Positions 9,253-18,899 of a stretch of DNA of 27,500 nt are shown piece by piece. Position numbers and translations under genes: made by a program. Under the pieces are notes generated by a model. That model saw only the letters and a program-made list of their open reading frames with translations, did not search any database and was not told where the DNA came from. Every line of letters starts with the position of its first letter. Position 1 is the first letter of the stretch. The stretch is from Symsagittifera roscoffensis (lineage: Eukaryota > Xenacoelomorpha > Acoela > Convolutidae): positions 1 through 27,500 of the forward strand of contig NW_026971545.1 in NCBI RefSeq assembly GCF_963678635.1, in the 5' to 3' direction.

Positions 9253-10149
9253 TAGAACTGGTTCCAATACAAACAGACAAGGAAAGGAGTAGTTACTTTC
9301 ATCCAAAAACACAAATTCAAGTTGATGGAAAACCATTGAAATTATAAGAGCTGTTGCAAAGTATTAAAATTTTGCACAATGCAGAAGTTTATTGGTTTTA
9401 TTTTTTATGAAGGTGCTGTAAAGTTCAAATACGACGCAACGATTTTTTAATTTTTTGTAATTAAGTTCTTCTTTCTCAAAAAACCTAATTTTTTGAGGTT
9501 TTAATAGTTTTGAGCATGGTTTCAAGTAGAAAGAGCACTGTTGTAAAAAAGACAATCATCTAATAAAAATAAATTAAAATGCAAATTGTGTCAGGTAGTA
9601 CCGTGTTTTGAAAGTGTTTAAAAAAATTTCAAATTTTTTTTGAGAAAAAAATCTTTTCTTTTGCTTGAAAACTCCTACCATTGACTTAGCATGAACCAAA
9701 AAACTAAAAGCAAGAACCTCATTTTACTGTTTACAAGTAATTAACCATCGATCTTTACCAGTTAGGTAACGTGCAACGATATTTTTATGAAAAACTAGTC
9801 ATTTTAGCACAAAATCTTAAAAAAAAAACGTTTTCTTACCATTTTTTTTACCATCACAAAACCAGGAAAATTTACAAACTCATACCCTATCTTAATACGC
9901 TGTAGGCTCTATACCTAAAGTTAATACATAGCGAGGCTGACCCCAAATCTATAGTCATGGGCTCAGCCATGCTCCTTCCTCCCCTCTTTCCAGCCCCATT
10001 TTCTACTGCTTGTTTTTAATACCAGAAAAAAGATACGATGGAGCATTTTATGTATCCCAACCACAAAAATCCCGACCTTCAGCAGTAAGAACAGAAAGAA
10101 ATCTTTTTTCAAGTTTCTAAGACTCAATTCGCTAAACACTTATCAACAC

Positions 10150-11345
10150 AGACATTTCAAAAATACTAAAAGTTGATTTGCAAAGAAAGTTAGCTATTTG
10201 CTCAGTCTCGCATAAATTTCCGCTCACATATAGCAGAAGAAATAGATTATTTCTGGGACTCACAATATTATCATAATTTGTTTTTCAATATAACAAATGA
10301 TTTTTGCGGAGCACCAACTCAAAACATCTCAAAAGAAACTCCTTTAACGACAGATACCATAACCTTAAGCTAAATAACTATGTTTTGTGATAGAACATCT
10401 AACAACAATTTAATCTCATCATTTACGGATACACAAGCCAGTTTAAGCTGACAATGTTTATTCACTATCATTCAATCATTCACTATCAAGAAATTCAAAC
10501 ACCATCATATTTCATTCATAAAGAATTTTTTGAAACGATACCGGCAACATTGCAACAAAGTCTATCACCTATTCTTCCAGCATTTAAGAAAAATACTCCA
10601 ATTCCATCAACAACATTGCAATCAACCTTTAAACCAACAGTTTTTCTTAACTATACCCACATGGGTTAACAAACATACAGACAAATACCTAAAAAATCCA
10701 GTTTCAAGAACACAACTACAGTCAACAAACAAGTAAGGATCCATCAACCCAAACGCAAAAGTTTCATTTTAGGAGAAAAACCCAAACAGATTGCACAGGA
10801 AATTAACCATTTTTCAACGAAGTTAACCTTACCCAAGCAACAGAGAATTTAATGAAAACCAACCACAATATTCAGAGGACAAAAAAAACTTTCATAAAAA
10901 ACACCAAAAAAGTAACTCTAATCAACGAAAACACCATTGAAGTGACATAATTAAACTAAAACTAAATGACACTTCTCAGCCAAATACTTTTGAACTCCAT
11001 GTCAATCTTTCAAAAACACAACGAAATTTTTCTCTAAAACCTATCTTCCACTGCCAAGACACAACATACACTTACAGTAACCAATGACCACTCAAGGCTA
11101 TAAACAAGAATCAGTGAGAATTGAAATCCCATCACCATATTATTTAAATCAACATGAAATTAGCCGATATCATATCACAAACTTCACACAAGCATCTAAT
11201 ACAGCAGACTTACTCCATCTGACATTTAATCCATACTCGACGGTGCGCTTGAAAATTGGTTTTGGTTCCATCCATAAAGATAAATCCGATTTGAAAAATT
11301 TGACAAAAAAAAATTTCAAAAACGTTTGATAAGTTAGAACAAGCT
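10150..11345 (+). pseudogene. Decayed gag, copy 2
   Basis: This is the duplicate of the gag at 5.9-7.1 kb, with the same order of fragments and the same missing capsid core. A 71-codon frame at 10454-10669 reads through FETIPATLQQSLSPILPAF and is the longest preserved piece. A local insertion near 10.46 kb (a repeated TTCACTATCA word) distinguishes it from copy 1. Downstream it continues through two 575-bp units into the pol region, so this is the gag still joined to the element body. Confidence 0.65.
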
Positions 11346-11755
11346 GAAAACATAAAGAAACTAGAAGAAACCTTATAGTATGTTAATAATATTCAGACAA
11401 CTACGTCACATATTAAAAACATTGAAGACTCAGACAGTGAATTAGCAGAAAAAAATCACACAATTTCTCAATACATATGAAAAGGACGCATATTTCAATG
11501 GAAACCCCTCATTTAAAAGTTGGTGTAATTATTTCCGCAAATACGGACAGCAGCAATAAGATAAAACAAGCAGATCACCAAACCATAAAGAAGCAAATAA
11601 TCAATTTATCAATACATGAAGAAAAATCAAAATCTACCAAACAAAAATCTGAGAAACCAAAGGTATTTCCATCCAGCCACAGTAACAAGAGATCACAATC
11701 ACCATACTTCAAAAACATTCGAGAAAAGTCTCCAGATCCATTCGAGGAAAGTCTC
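11182..11755 (+). repeat. 575-bp gag module, unit 1 of copy 2
   Basis: This 574-bp unit is equivalent to unit 1 of copy 1 and carries the same words at its start and end. Confidence 0.88.
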
Positions 11756-12316
11756 CTTCACACAAGCATCTAATACAGCAGAATTACTCCATCTGACATT
11801 TAATCCATACTCGACGGTGCGCTTGAAAATTGGTTTTGGTTCCATCCATAAAGATAAATCCGATTTGAAAAGTTTGACAAAAAAGACTTTCAAAAACGTT
11901 TGATAAGTTAGAACAAGCTGAAAACTTAAAGAAACTAGAAGAAACCTTATAGTATGTTAATAATATTCAGACAACTACGTCGCCTATTAAAAACATTGAA
12001 TACTCAGACAGTGAATTAGCAGAAAAAAATCACACAATTTCTCAATACATATGAAAAGGACGCATATTTCAATGGAAACCCCTCATTTAAAAGTTGGTGT
12101 ATTTATTCCCGCACATACGGACAGCAGCAACAAGATTAAACAAGCAGATCACCAAACCATAAAGAAGCAAATAATCAATTTTTCAATACATGAAGAAAAA
12201 TTAAAATCTACCTAACGAAAATCTGAGAAACCAAAGTTACTTCCATCCAGCCACAGTAACAAGAGATCACAATCACCATACTTCAAAAACATTCGAGGAA
12301 AGTCTCCAGATCAAAA
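11756..12316 (+). repeat. 575-bp gag module, unit 2 of copy 2
   Basis: This is the last unit of the series. It is more divergent than the others (for example GTCGCCTATTAAAAAC in place of GTCACATATTAAAAAC), and its end runs into unique sequence that leads to pol. Because it joins the rest of the element, its right part probably represents the ancestral, unduplicated sequence. Confidence 0.85.
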
Positions 12317-13080
12317 AACAACGCTCAAATTTACTCGCACAACAGCTATAGCCGCAAAACAAATAGTAACAATAGCAGAAAGAAAAAATACCCAAGATCA
12401 AAATTTAATAGGAGTAACTACTCCAAATATTATAGAAACCGTCAAATTCCAACAACCGTAACCGATATTACTCTAATGATTGCTTCAGACATACTTCAAA
12501 CAACCGCAGTAGGAATTACACGAATAATTTATCAAGAAACTAATGAGTAACATTTCGAATTACAGAAACTAGAAAAAGAGATCTCGTGAAATATCAAAAA
12601 ACAAAAGAAAATGAAACAAAGCTACCAAAACTGATCACAAAACTTTTATCAATCACCACATTTGAACGACTCACAATGTTCAAATAGACGAAATCACAAT
12701 TATAGAAGAATTGCAGCAAAATATCAACAAAAACTAACAGGTAGAAGCTTCATTTGAAATAACTCGATAACCACCAGGAAAATAAATCATCAAAACTTCA
12801 GAAATGCAATTACTTCAGAAAATTATATACTTTGTGAAAGCACCGACGACAAAAGTGAAAACAAAAACGCATTAAATTTTCATTATATTAAAAAACGTTT
12901 CCGAAAATGAAACTCCATTTCGTTTCGATCACAACCAGAAACAATTATCCTGAGAAAAAAAACTAACGAACCCAGCATAGACCAAACAAACGACATAAAT
13001 TATAACTCAAATACGTTTAAAAAATCATGCTATTTTAAAAATATATGCCAAATAAAAAAAAATCTCTGCCTAGAGAAAAA
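12317..13080 (+). pseudogene. gag-pol linker, decayed
   Basis: This is A-rich sequence between nucleocapsid and protease. Pieces such as LMIASDILQTTAVG (about 12.48 kb) match ILTTVLEILQTTE near the left window edge on the minus strand, so the region was coding in the family. It is broken by many stops and has no recognisable domain. Confidence 0.45.
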
Positions 13081-13420
13081 ATTTGAACAAATCGGCTTCT
13101 TTTGGAATGCCTAAAAGCGAAAACTTTCAAACACCAGATCATGGAACAGGTTTATTCATAGATTCAGGAGTAGAATCGAACATCATTAACATCAACACAT
13201 GAAACGGAATACATTCACTACACCTTAACCCTATACTTTACAAAAACCTAAGCAAGTTAGCTACAGCACAAGGTGCAAGTTTAGAAAAACTATTAAAAAA
13301 ATTCAATTGTCTCTCAAACCAACAAAATCTATGAAACAAAATAAACTTCTAGTAAAGTTTTTAAGACAAATAACTCATTTTAAAGTTTAAAAACGGAAAT
13401 TATAAGATTTAGGAACAGTT
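13081..13420 (+). pseudogene. Retropepsin-like protease of the element
   Basis: The frame around 13143-13201 reads G-T-G-L-F-I-D-S-G-V-E-S-N-I-I-N-I. The hydrophobic-hydrophobic-D-S-G signature at 13161-13169 is the catalytic Asp motif of retroviral aspartic proteases (D-[TS]-G), followed by the hydrophobic stretch expected for the fold. Further on, LATAQGASLEKL fits the later strand of gypsy proteases. A TGA at about 13.20 kb and later shifts interrupt it. The protease would have processed Gag-Pol in virus-like particles. The second Ile-Leu-Gly region near 13.45-13.65 kb is not clear. Confidence 0.6.
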
Positions 13421-13795
13421 TATATACTAAAAATTAAACAACAAATCAAAGATTAATACACTCGAACAAGTGGAAGTTGTTTATCTCTTTTCAGACGACC
13501 TCATAATCAACCTACGTTTTTTCAAAACTCCACTTTATACACAATCAACAACGAAAGCGGTTAAAACCACTGATTTTACGTACAATTTTAAGATCACTTA
13601 AATTCATCACTACATTAACGATCAAAAAACACAACAGTTGTTCATGTCTGACATTGAATTCAGGCTAGTTCCTAAAGTTTTCCTTGCAACAACCTCATCA
13701 ATCAAAATCGCAAGAACAGACCTGTGCAGACATCATCGAACTACATTTATACATCACTGCTAGGATACATCGAAAAAAACGCAACACTGCATTAA

Positions 13796-14200
13796 ATGCA
13801 AGAGAAAGTATTTAGCAAAAGTAGTGTTTTAAAAACAATAGACCTTTGCAAATCTACCATAGCAAGCGAAGAATTATCAATCAATAGTTTACTAAGAGAA
13901 CCACAGCGAAACACCATTTTATTAACAAAAATTTCGTATTTTAAACTTTTATTACAGTCTTCAAATTACACAACAGAACAAAAAAATTAACAATGTTTAA
14001 GTTCCAACACTTTCAACTAAATCAACTAAATTATGAACAACTAGCACACTTATTGGTTAAATATCCCAATGTTTATGACAAATCAAAACCTGATGAAGGA
14101 AAAAGTTTTCACCGCCACAGTTTCTACTCAAATCCGACGCAGTCTTTAAAAAGCAACGCGCAAGTAAAATTTATTCACTTTAAGACGACGAAGTAAACAG
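13796..14200 (+). pseudogene. Linker and RT N-terminal (fingers) region
   Basis: Two successive short frames (13796-13990 and 13993-14196) carry QLNYEQLAHLLVKYPNVYD followed by KPDEGKSFHRHSF. The pattern of leucines followed by 'L-L-x-K-Y-x-x-V-[FY]' and then an H in a short acidic loop is the segment just upstream of gypsy reverse transcriptases (ending in H-x-I-x-T in typical members). It is separated from the palm region by a poorly preserved stretch of about 150 bp. Confidence 0.55.
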
Positions 14201-14348
14201 ATTTTTAGACATTTTGGAACCAATTGATAATATCTCATCAGTAAAAAAACAACAACAACCGGAAGAAAAAACGTTTATAAATCCAGTTTAGTGAAAGGTG
14301 AATCCCTGACAAAAGTATTAGGCGCAAGATACTTAAATTGTTTTATCG

Positions 14349-14832
14349 ATGAAACCGATTGCAATTGGCCATCGAACCAATACAAGTAATTCTGACAAAA
14401 ATGGACATTATTACACAACCGCAGATATAAACAGGGTATACAACCAATTGCTCCTAGATGAACAATCACGCAGCCTCACCCAAATCGTTAATGGAAGTCA
14501 ACATTACCAATTTGATAGAATATTCTATGTCATTTCAACAGCACCAGCTGCTTTTTCCGCATCCATGAGTAAAATTTTGAGACCTTTAATTTTAAGTAAA
14601 AAAAAGTGATCACACATTTAGACAATGTCTTCGAATAGATGGATTTCTAAAACCGTTACCACCATTGCAATTCTTAAACTACAACCACAAAAAACTAAAC
14701 ACGAAAAGAGAATTTCAGAAAGGTAAAATTTTTAGCGAATATGTATACAAAACGCAACTACAAATTTTAGATCATTTTTTAACATAACACGTCAAAAAAA
14801 AAACAATTTTTAACGAAGAATTGAGATTCAAA
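14349..14832 (+). pseudogene. Reverse transcriptase palm and thumb
   Basis: An 86-codon frame from 14349 contains NGHYYTTADINRVYNQLLLD, with the first catalytic Asp at 14424-14426, then QYQFDRIFY-like sequence and STAPAAFSASMSKILRP. This is the classic gypsy order 'D-[IL]-x-x-x-[YV]-x-Q ... TAPAAF ... M-x-x-[IV]-L-R-P'. After a run of eight A residues the frame slips by one base and continues V-I-T-H-L-D-N-V-F at 14606-14632, the position of the catalytic Y-x-D-D box. Here Tyr is His and the second Asp is Asn, so the site is damaged. Thumb-like sequence follows with stops. It copied element RNA into DNA when alive. Confidence 0.85.
14602..14654 (+). repeat. 53-bp exact direct repeat over RT catalytic box, first copy
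   Basis: The 53 bases from AAAAGTGATCACAC to TTTCTAAAACC recur unchanged at 15041-15093. This copy is at the proper place of the RT active-site box. Confidence 0.95.
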
Positions 14833-14889
14833 AACGATTTGACGAAAATATAAAAAAATTATATCTGAACAAATCTCGGAAAATATGCC

Positions 14890-15440
14890 AAAAATTTTTT
14901 TTATGAAATCTGCGGCGCATCCAAAAATGGAATTGGCGCAGCAAATCTACAATCTCATCAAGGAACAAACAAAAAAAAATTCTTATCTGCAAAGTCAACA
15001 CTTTTTTACAAGCAGAACTACGAGTCTCTACACTCATGACAAAAGTGATCACACATTTAGACAATGTCTTCGAATAGATGGATTTCTAAAACCCTAACCA
15101 CCATATACGAATATACAAAAAGTACAGCTATAAATTATACACTAACAGAAAATGAAACTTTGATCCTTGGATCGCAAAAGCAAAAGTTTTGTTTACAGAT
15201 CACAAAACTAAAACATTCCTCTCTACACAGAAGTCTAATCCAAATGATATGGTGAATAGATTTCAACTATTTTGGTTAAAATTTCCTCGTCTACAAATAG
15301 TTTTGACGGCAGGTAAAAATCTTACTTCACCAGATACACTTAGTAGAAATCCACTAGATTTATTAACACGAAAAATAACGGTTGAAATACCACAAAACAT
15401 AAAAATGTTTCTTGCTAATACGAAAAATCACCACTTTTAG
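14890..15440 (+). pseudogene. RNase H region of pol
   Basis: The segment E-I-C-G-A-S-K-N-G-I-G-A-A-N-L-Q (14905 onward) matches the gypsy RNase H start 'C-D-A-S-x-x-G-x-G-A-x-L-x-Q', with the catalytic Asp replaced by Gly (14914-14916). After the inserted 53-bp repeat, NYTLTENETLI corresponds to 'N-Y-x-x-x-E-x-E-x-L'. The frame from 15189 to 15440 holds FTDHKTKTFLS (Asp at 15198-15200), LFWLKFPRLQIVLTAGKN and SPDTLSRNP, the standard C-terminal RNase H and 'P-D-x-L-S-R' signature. RNase H would remove the RNA template during reverse transcription. Stops, shifts and the lost Asp make it inactive. Confidence 0.85.
15041..15093 (+). repeat. 53-bp exact direct repeat, second copy inside RNase H
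   Basis: This is the perfect second copy of 14602-14654, 439 bp downstream. It interrupts the RNase H region, between the ANLQSHQG segment and the EYTKSTAINYTLTENE segment. Perfect identity in an otherwise decayed gene points to a recent local duplication, gene conversion or an assembly artefact. Confidence 0.95.
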
Positions 15441-15749
15441 TATACAAATATGCAGGAATGACACAGAAAACAAACAAATAAATGATTACGAACATTTTCA
15501 ATTATTTTTGGAATGTCTAAAAAAACCTTATGAAGTTGATAGAACGGAAAACATGTACACAATTGGATCCATACCACTTTCTTCATGGATAAAAAATAAT
15601 ATACAGTTTGAAAAAAAATAGTTATCACAACGGAAGAAAAAACAATTCCTTTTATTGAAAACCAAGATTCAATCATTACACTCACCTTAGCACAATCACT
15701 AAATACCAGACAAAAAATACAAAAAGTATTTGATTTAAAAGACTCTGTT
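15441..15749 (+). pseudogene. pol tether between RNase H and integrase
   Basis: Protein-like pieces follow in shifting frames, including EHFQLFLECLKKPYEVDRT and TEEKTIPFIENQDSIITLTL. The segment lies exactly between the RNase H end and the integrase zinc-binding part, which in gypsy elements is a variable tether. No domain is recognised. Confidence 0.45.
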
Positions 15750-16860
15750 GATAACACACCGCTAACCCGTCATAAGTTGCAGAATAATTTTTTACCATCT
15801 ACGGCCAAACTCACAACAGACCTACTCAAGAAGTATCAAAAGCCTGTCCCTGCTAATTGCCAATTTGAATCTTGACAAATGATTACTGGCCAAAAAATGC
15901 TAAATTAAACCTGAAACCAATTTCTCAACCCTAGAAGGAAAATCTCATTCCGATGTTTCGGAAATATTGACAACACCTCGAAAAATGAAAATACAGTCAT
16001 ATCAGAAAGTCTTTACGCATATACTGAAAAACCCTGTCTACCACTAAGTTTAATCTTCGTAGCATTTGTTATATCACGCTCTTCAAAACGAGATTTGAAA
16101 GTTAAAGTTTTCATATCAATTATAGAATTTCTTTTGATCCAAAAGACCATACCCTCTTCAGAAGGAAGCCTAAACTTCATGGTAATTTTAGACCTATTCA
16201 CACAATTTGTAGCATTAAATAACGTTCTCCATTTTAAATCCTATTATGCATACACGACAGTTTACGAACAATGATTAGCAAGTTTCGGATGAGCCGAAGT
16301 CCTTGTTACAGATAACGGTACAGAATTCAAAAATAAGGAAAAAATCACAATTTGACCTCTGTATTTTTTTCCAGAAACCTAGGACTTCACCCGCCCTTTA
16401 GACTTATGAACATTGAAAGCATGGAACGTTCACTACTTTACAGAAACGACAAATTACACTGATTGATCAAAAATTTTAAAGTTTTTTCCATACGCAAATT
16501 TTTCAATAACTGATTTCTATTTAAAAGCCACGTAGGCCAATAATGTTCTCCTGCAAATGCCTCAAAAGATGCCCAAAGACATTTTCAACGATCAAAAGAC
16601 TCACCTTGTAAAAGTTTATCATTTCACGTCCATGATGAAGGTGGTTTTCATCATCAACAATTTTTGAAACCCATGTATGTTAAATAGAGCAAAAACACAG
16701 AAAATTTTATCTACGAATTGCAAAGAAAAAACATTAAATTTCAAAATACTCATTCCCGAATTATTTCACGTTTTACACCAGCTTCAGCTTTGAAAATGGA
16801 AACTTTTGTTTCAATTCCAAATTTTTCAAAACGAAAAGGAATTTCGAAGAAAATACAACT
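15750..16860 (+). pseudogene. Integrase of the gypsy-like element
   Basis: The N-terminal part (LTRHKLQNNFLPSTAKLT, LLKKYQKPVPANCQFES) resembles the HHCC zinc-binding domain, partly eroded. The core contains IPSSEGSLNFMVILDLFTQF and VLVTDNGTEFKN, the 'hydrophobic-D-N-G-T-E-F' motif with catalytic Asp at 16311-16313. The first catalytic Asp is probably that of F-D-P-K at about 16135, one frame away. The catalytic Glu is probably in NIESMERSLLYRND near 16.43 kb, again in another frame. TGA codons at 16272-16274 and 16290-16292 interrupt the core. C-terminal pieces run to about 16.86 kb. The enzyme inserted element DNA into the genome. Confidence 0.85.
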
Positions 16861-17283
16861 CATACCAAATCATCGACAATTCTGAATATCTCACATACGA
16901 ACTAAATGATTAAACAACAGAAATCACACTACACAGAAATAACCTCTCACATTATAATCAAAAAGAATACACTCTTCGCGAACTATAACTTTTTTATGAT
17001 TTTATTGGACTCCGTTTTAATTAGACACTTCAAGAAATCGTTGACCCGAAAATACCTAAATTTTCAAAAACAATACAAAAATAACCGACTAACACAACAA
17101 AAAACATGCAAGGAAACGCTCTAAAGTTACCATTACTACAGAAAGAAGGTATCAAAAAGTGCCAGTTGAAATTCTAATACCTGAATTTCCGAAACCAACC
17201 GAGACATGTTTTTGATCATCCGATACAAGATTTTGATGATCCAATTTTGATCATCCGAGACAAGCCCTTGATCATCCAATAAA
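16861..17283 (+). pseudogene. pol C-terminal tail with F-D-H-P repeats
   Basis: After the integrase, short pieces such as VPVEILIPEFPKP lead to four near-repeats of TTGATCATCC between 17210 and 17280. Read in shifting frames they encode F-D-H-P, F-D-D-P, F-D-H-P and L-D-H-P, so this looks like a short repetitive acidic/proline tail. TAA at 17282-17284 closes it. Gypsy pol genes often end in variable low-complexity tails. Confidence 0.4.
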
Positions 17284-18000
17284 TTGAAACAGGAATTAGT
17301 AACCTCATATCAGAATCTCCAGACTATCCTTCACCAAATTTGTCCATGCCGCATGTCAAAAAGCAAAAAACAATCATACCCCACTCATCATTTTTTGATT
17401 GCTCATTTTACAGTCACTTGTACATATTTTCAGAACATTTCTTCTAAACTTAATACAAAAATTAGCAAGCATGTTAAACTTGAGCTTTTTCATTTTAAAC
17501 AAAATTTTAAGATTTTTGTGCCCAGATTGCCTTTTTCTGTTTTCGATTACAACTATATAAATTTTCTTTTCCAAAACGTCGACAACCTAACCAGGTACGG
17601 TATTAATCATTATCTTTTCTTCTAGATGATCAAAATTTGTCTCAACAAAATAGACCTCCCGACACATTTTTGTCAATTTTCAAAAAAAAAGCTTCTCTAA
17701 TATTAGCTTTTTATACATTTTTGAATAAAAAAAACGCATTCATCAAAGAAATTATCTTGAAAGTTTTTTTTTTTTATTAAAGAATACTACCAAGAAATTT
17801 CATTATGTTCCAAAAACCAAAATTAAAATTGCTTCAAACCCCAATAACATATTCCCCATCTATTAACCCATACCAAAACCCGAACCAATACATCTACTCG
17901 ATAATAATTCATAGGAAAACCATATAACTTTGGGAATAGACAAGCACCCTTATCTGAACCACTAAAATCAGACCATCAATATGCACCCTTAAGTAAACCA
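17284..18000 (+). other. Region between pol and the small spliced gene, no gene supported
   Basis: A 113-codon plus-strand frame (17284-17625) begins with ATG-less alternative start sequence and has no recognisable family, with many Phe, Lys and Asn residues. A matching antisense frame exists, as expected for random AT-rich DNA. From about 17.76 to 18.0 kb the plus strand is A/C-rich and lacks G. I see no LTR, tRNA or splice structure that I can support. Confidence 0.4.
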
Positions 18001-18015
18001 GAGTACCAACCAACA

Positions 18016-18023
18016 TATAAAAG
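18016..18023 (+). promoter_or_regulatory. TATA box of candidate small gene
   Basis: TATAAAAG is a consensus-quality TATA box. It lies 95 bases upstream of the ATG at 18118. A start site near 18046-18053 would leave a 5' leader of about 65-70 nt. Its value depends on the gene model downstream. Confidence 0.45.
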
Positions 18024-18117
18024 CACTCCGCCATTACCGCATGACCTGAAAAATACCAGATCATGACATTACGATAACACGATAAAACACGACAACACAG
18101 TCAAAACTAAAACCACA

Positions 18118-18558
18118 ATGCTCGAAGTAGTCGCCAAATATTTCACGCACGACAAAACAGGACTTCGTCAACACTACGAGTTCATAAATTCAATTTACCC
18201 TCGTCCCCTAGAGCTTCTACCCATGTTGATCTGTCAAGCAATACACTACAAAGCAATCCCACCTGTAAGTTTTATCTCATAACAAAACACACCGAATACT
18301 CCTAGACTACTTAGATTCAACAAGTACTTCTGAACAAATTAGAGAAAACCCGTTCAAGGCCAAAAATTTTCAACAGCGACATCCGCTTCGGGTGAAACAA
18401 TACATTTGCGCACGGAGAACAAAACCTCGAAAACGAGCACGTCGGTATTTCTTCATGTCATTTTTTTCATGTCATCAACGCCTTCCAAAACAAAGTCATC
18501 ATCTCTAAAAACCGTACCAAAAAAAAACCTTCAACCCCATCTAAATAACCAAAATTGA
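18118..18558 (+). CDS. Candidate two-exon small gene, unknown product
   Basis: ATG 18118 opens a frame beginning MLEVVAKYF. Exon 1 (18118-18264, 49 codons) ends at CCT followed by GTAAGT. The same frame has stops only between 18280 and 18342, and this closed stretch is bounded by GTAAGT and TTAG. Exon 2 (18343-18558) is open for 71 codons and ends at TGA 18556-18558. The spliced product would be 120 residues. Exon 1 is fairly hydrophobic (LELLPMLICQAIHYKAIPP); exon 2 is Ser/Thr/Lys-rich (ENKTSKTSTS, TPSKTKSSSLKTVPKKN). GC content is visibly higher than in the flanks. A TATA box lies upstream and AATAAA downstream. I recognise no family and see no signal peptide. It sits between pol and env of the element, so it could be an accessory gene, a captured host gene, a host gene next to insertions, or chance. 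Confidence 0.4.
18265..18342 (+). other. Candidate 78-nt intron
   Basis: It starts with the strong donor GTAAGT after CCACCT and ends with AACAAATTAG before AGAAAACCC. The length (78 nt) is typical of compact invertebrate introns. Being a multiple of three, it keeps the reading frame, and it contains the only in-frame stops of the region. The acceptor polypyrimidine tract is weak. Confidence 0.4.
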
Positions 18559-18682
18559 GAACTACGAAGTACGAATTAACTACCGGAATACACTATAAGC
18601 CTATAAACTATTGGAATACCTTCGTAGCACCACCTCATTTAGCTGTTCAACATTTAGGTAGCAGCTGCCTACACAAATAGCC

Positions 18683-18688
18683 AATAAA
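18683..18688 (+). terminator. AATAAA polyadenylation signal candidate
   Basis: AATAAA lies 125 bases past the stop codon at 18558. In AT-rich DNA the hexamer is common, so it counts only as part of the ordered set TATA, ATG, intron, stop, AATAAA. Confidence 0.35.
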
Positions 18689-18899
18689 CCGACTACAGTA
18701 CAAACACGACTATCCCAAAAAATATCCAAGATCACAATTTTTAAGAACCATCACTCATAATCACTATCCCAATCAGACATCACAGTTCGATATTTGCCTC
18801 CTCCACATATTTCCACAAGTTGATTAAAAAAAACGACATATACACATAAAATTGGTTTTAAATCTTTTTACAATCCATTTTCAGAACCATCATACACAT

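Larger units (their letters stand above)
8172..12316 (+). repeat. Large direct repeat, copy 2
   Basis: This is the second copy of the block that begins at 3922. The LTR/leader-like sequence, the leader stem-loops, the gag fragments and the first 575-bp units follow in the same order. Unlike copy 1, this copy runs on past the last 575-bp unit into the linker and pol (12317 onward), so it is the copy still joined to the body of the element. The right limit is placed where the 575-bp unit homology ends (AGTCTCCAGATC, then unique sequence). Confidence 0.88.

Noticed and set aside
17209-17290. Remnant 3' LTR, because CCTTGATCATCCAATAAA resembles CCTTGATGATCAATAAA at 4.01 kb
   Set aside because: The likeness is limited to about 17 bases, the repeats read as F-D-H-P continuing the pol tail, and no further LTR sequence follows.
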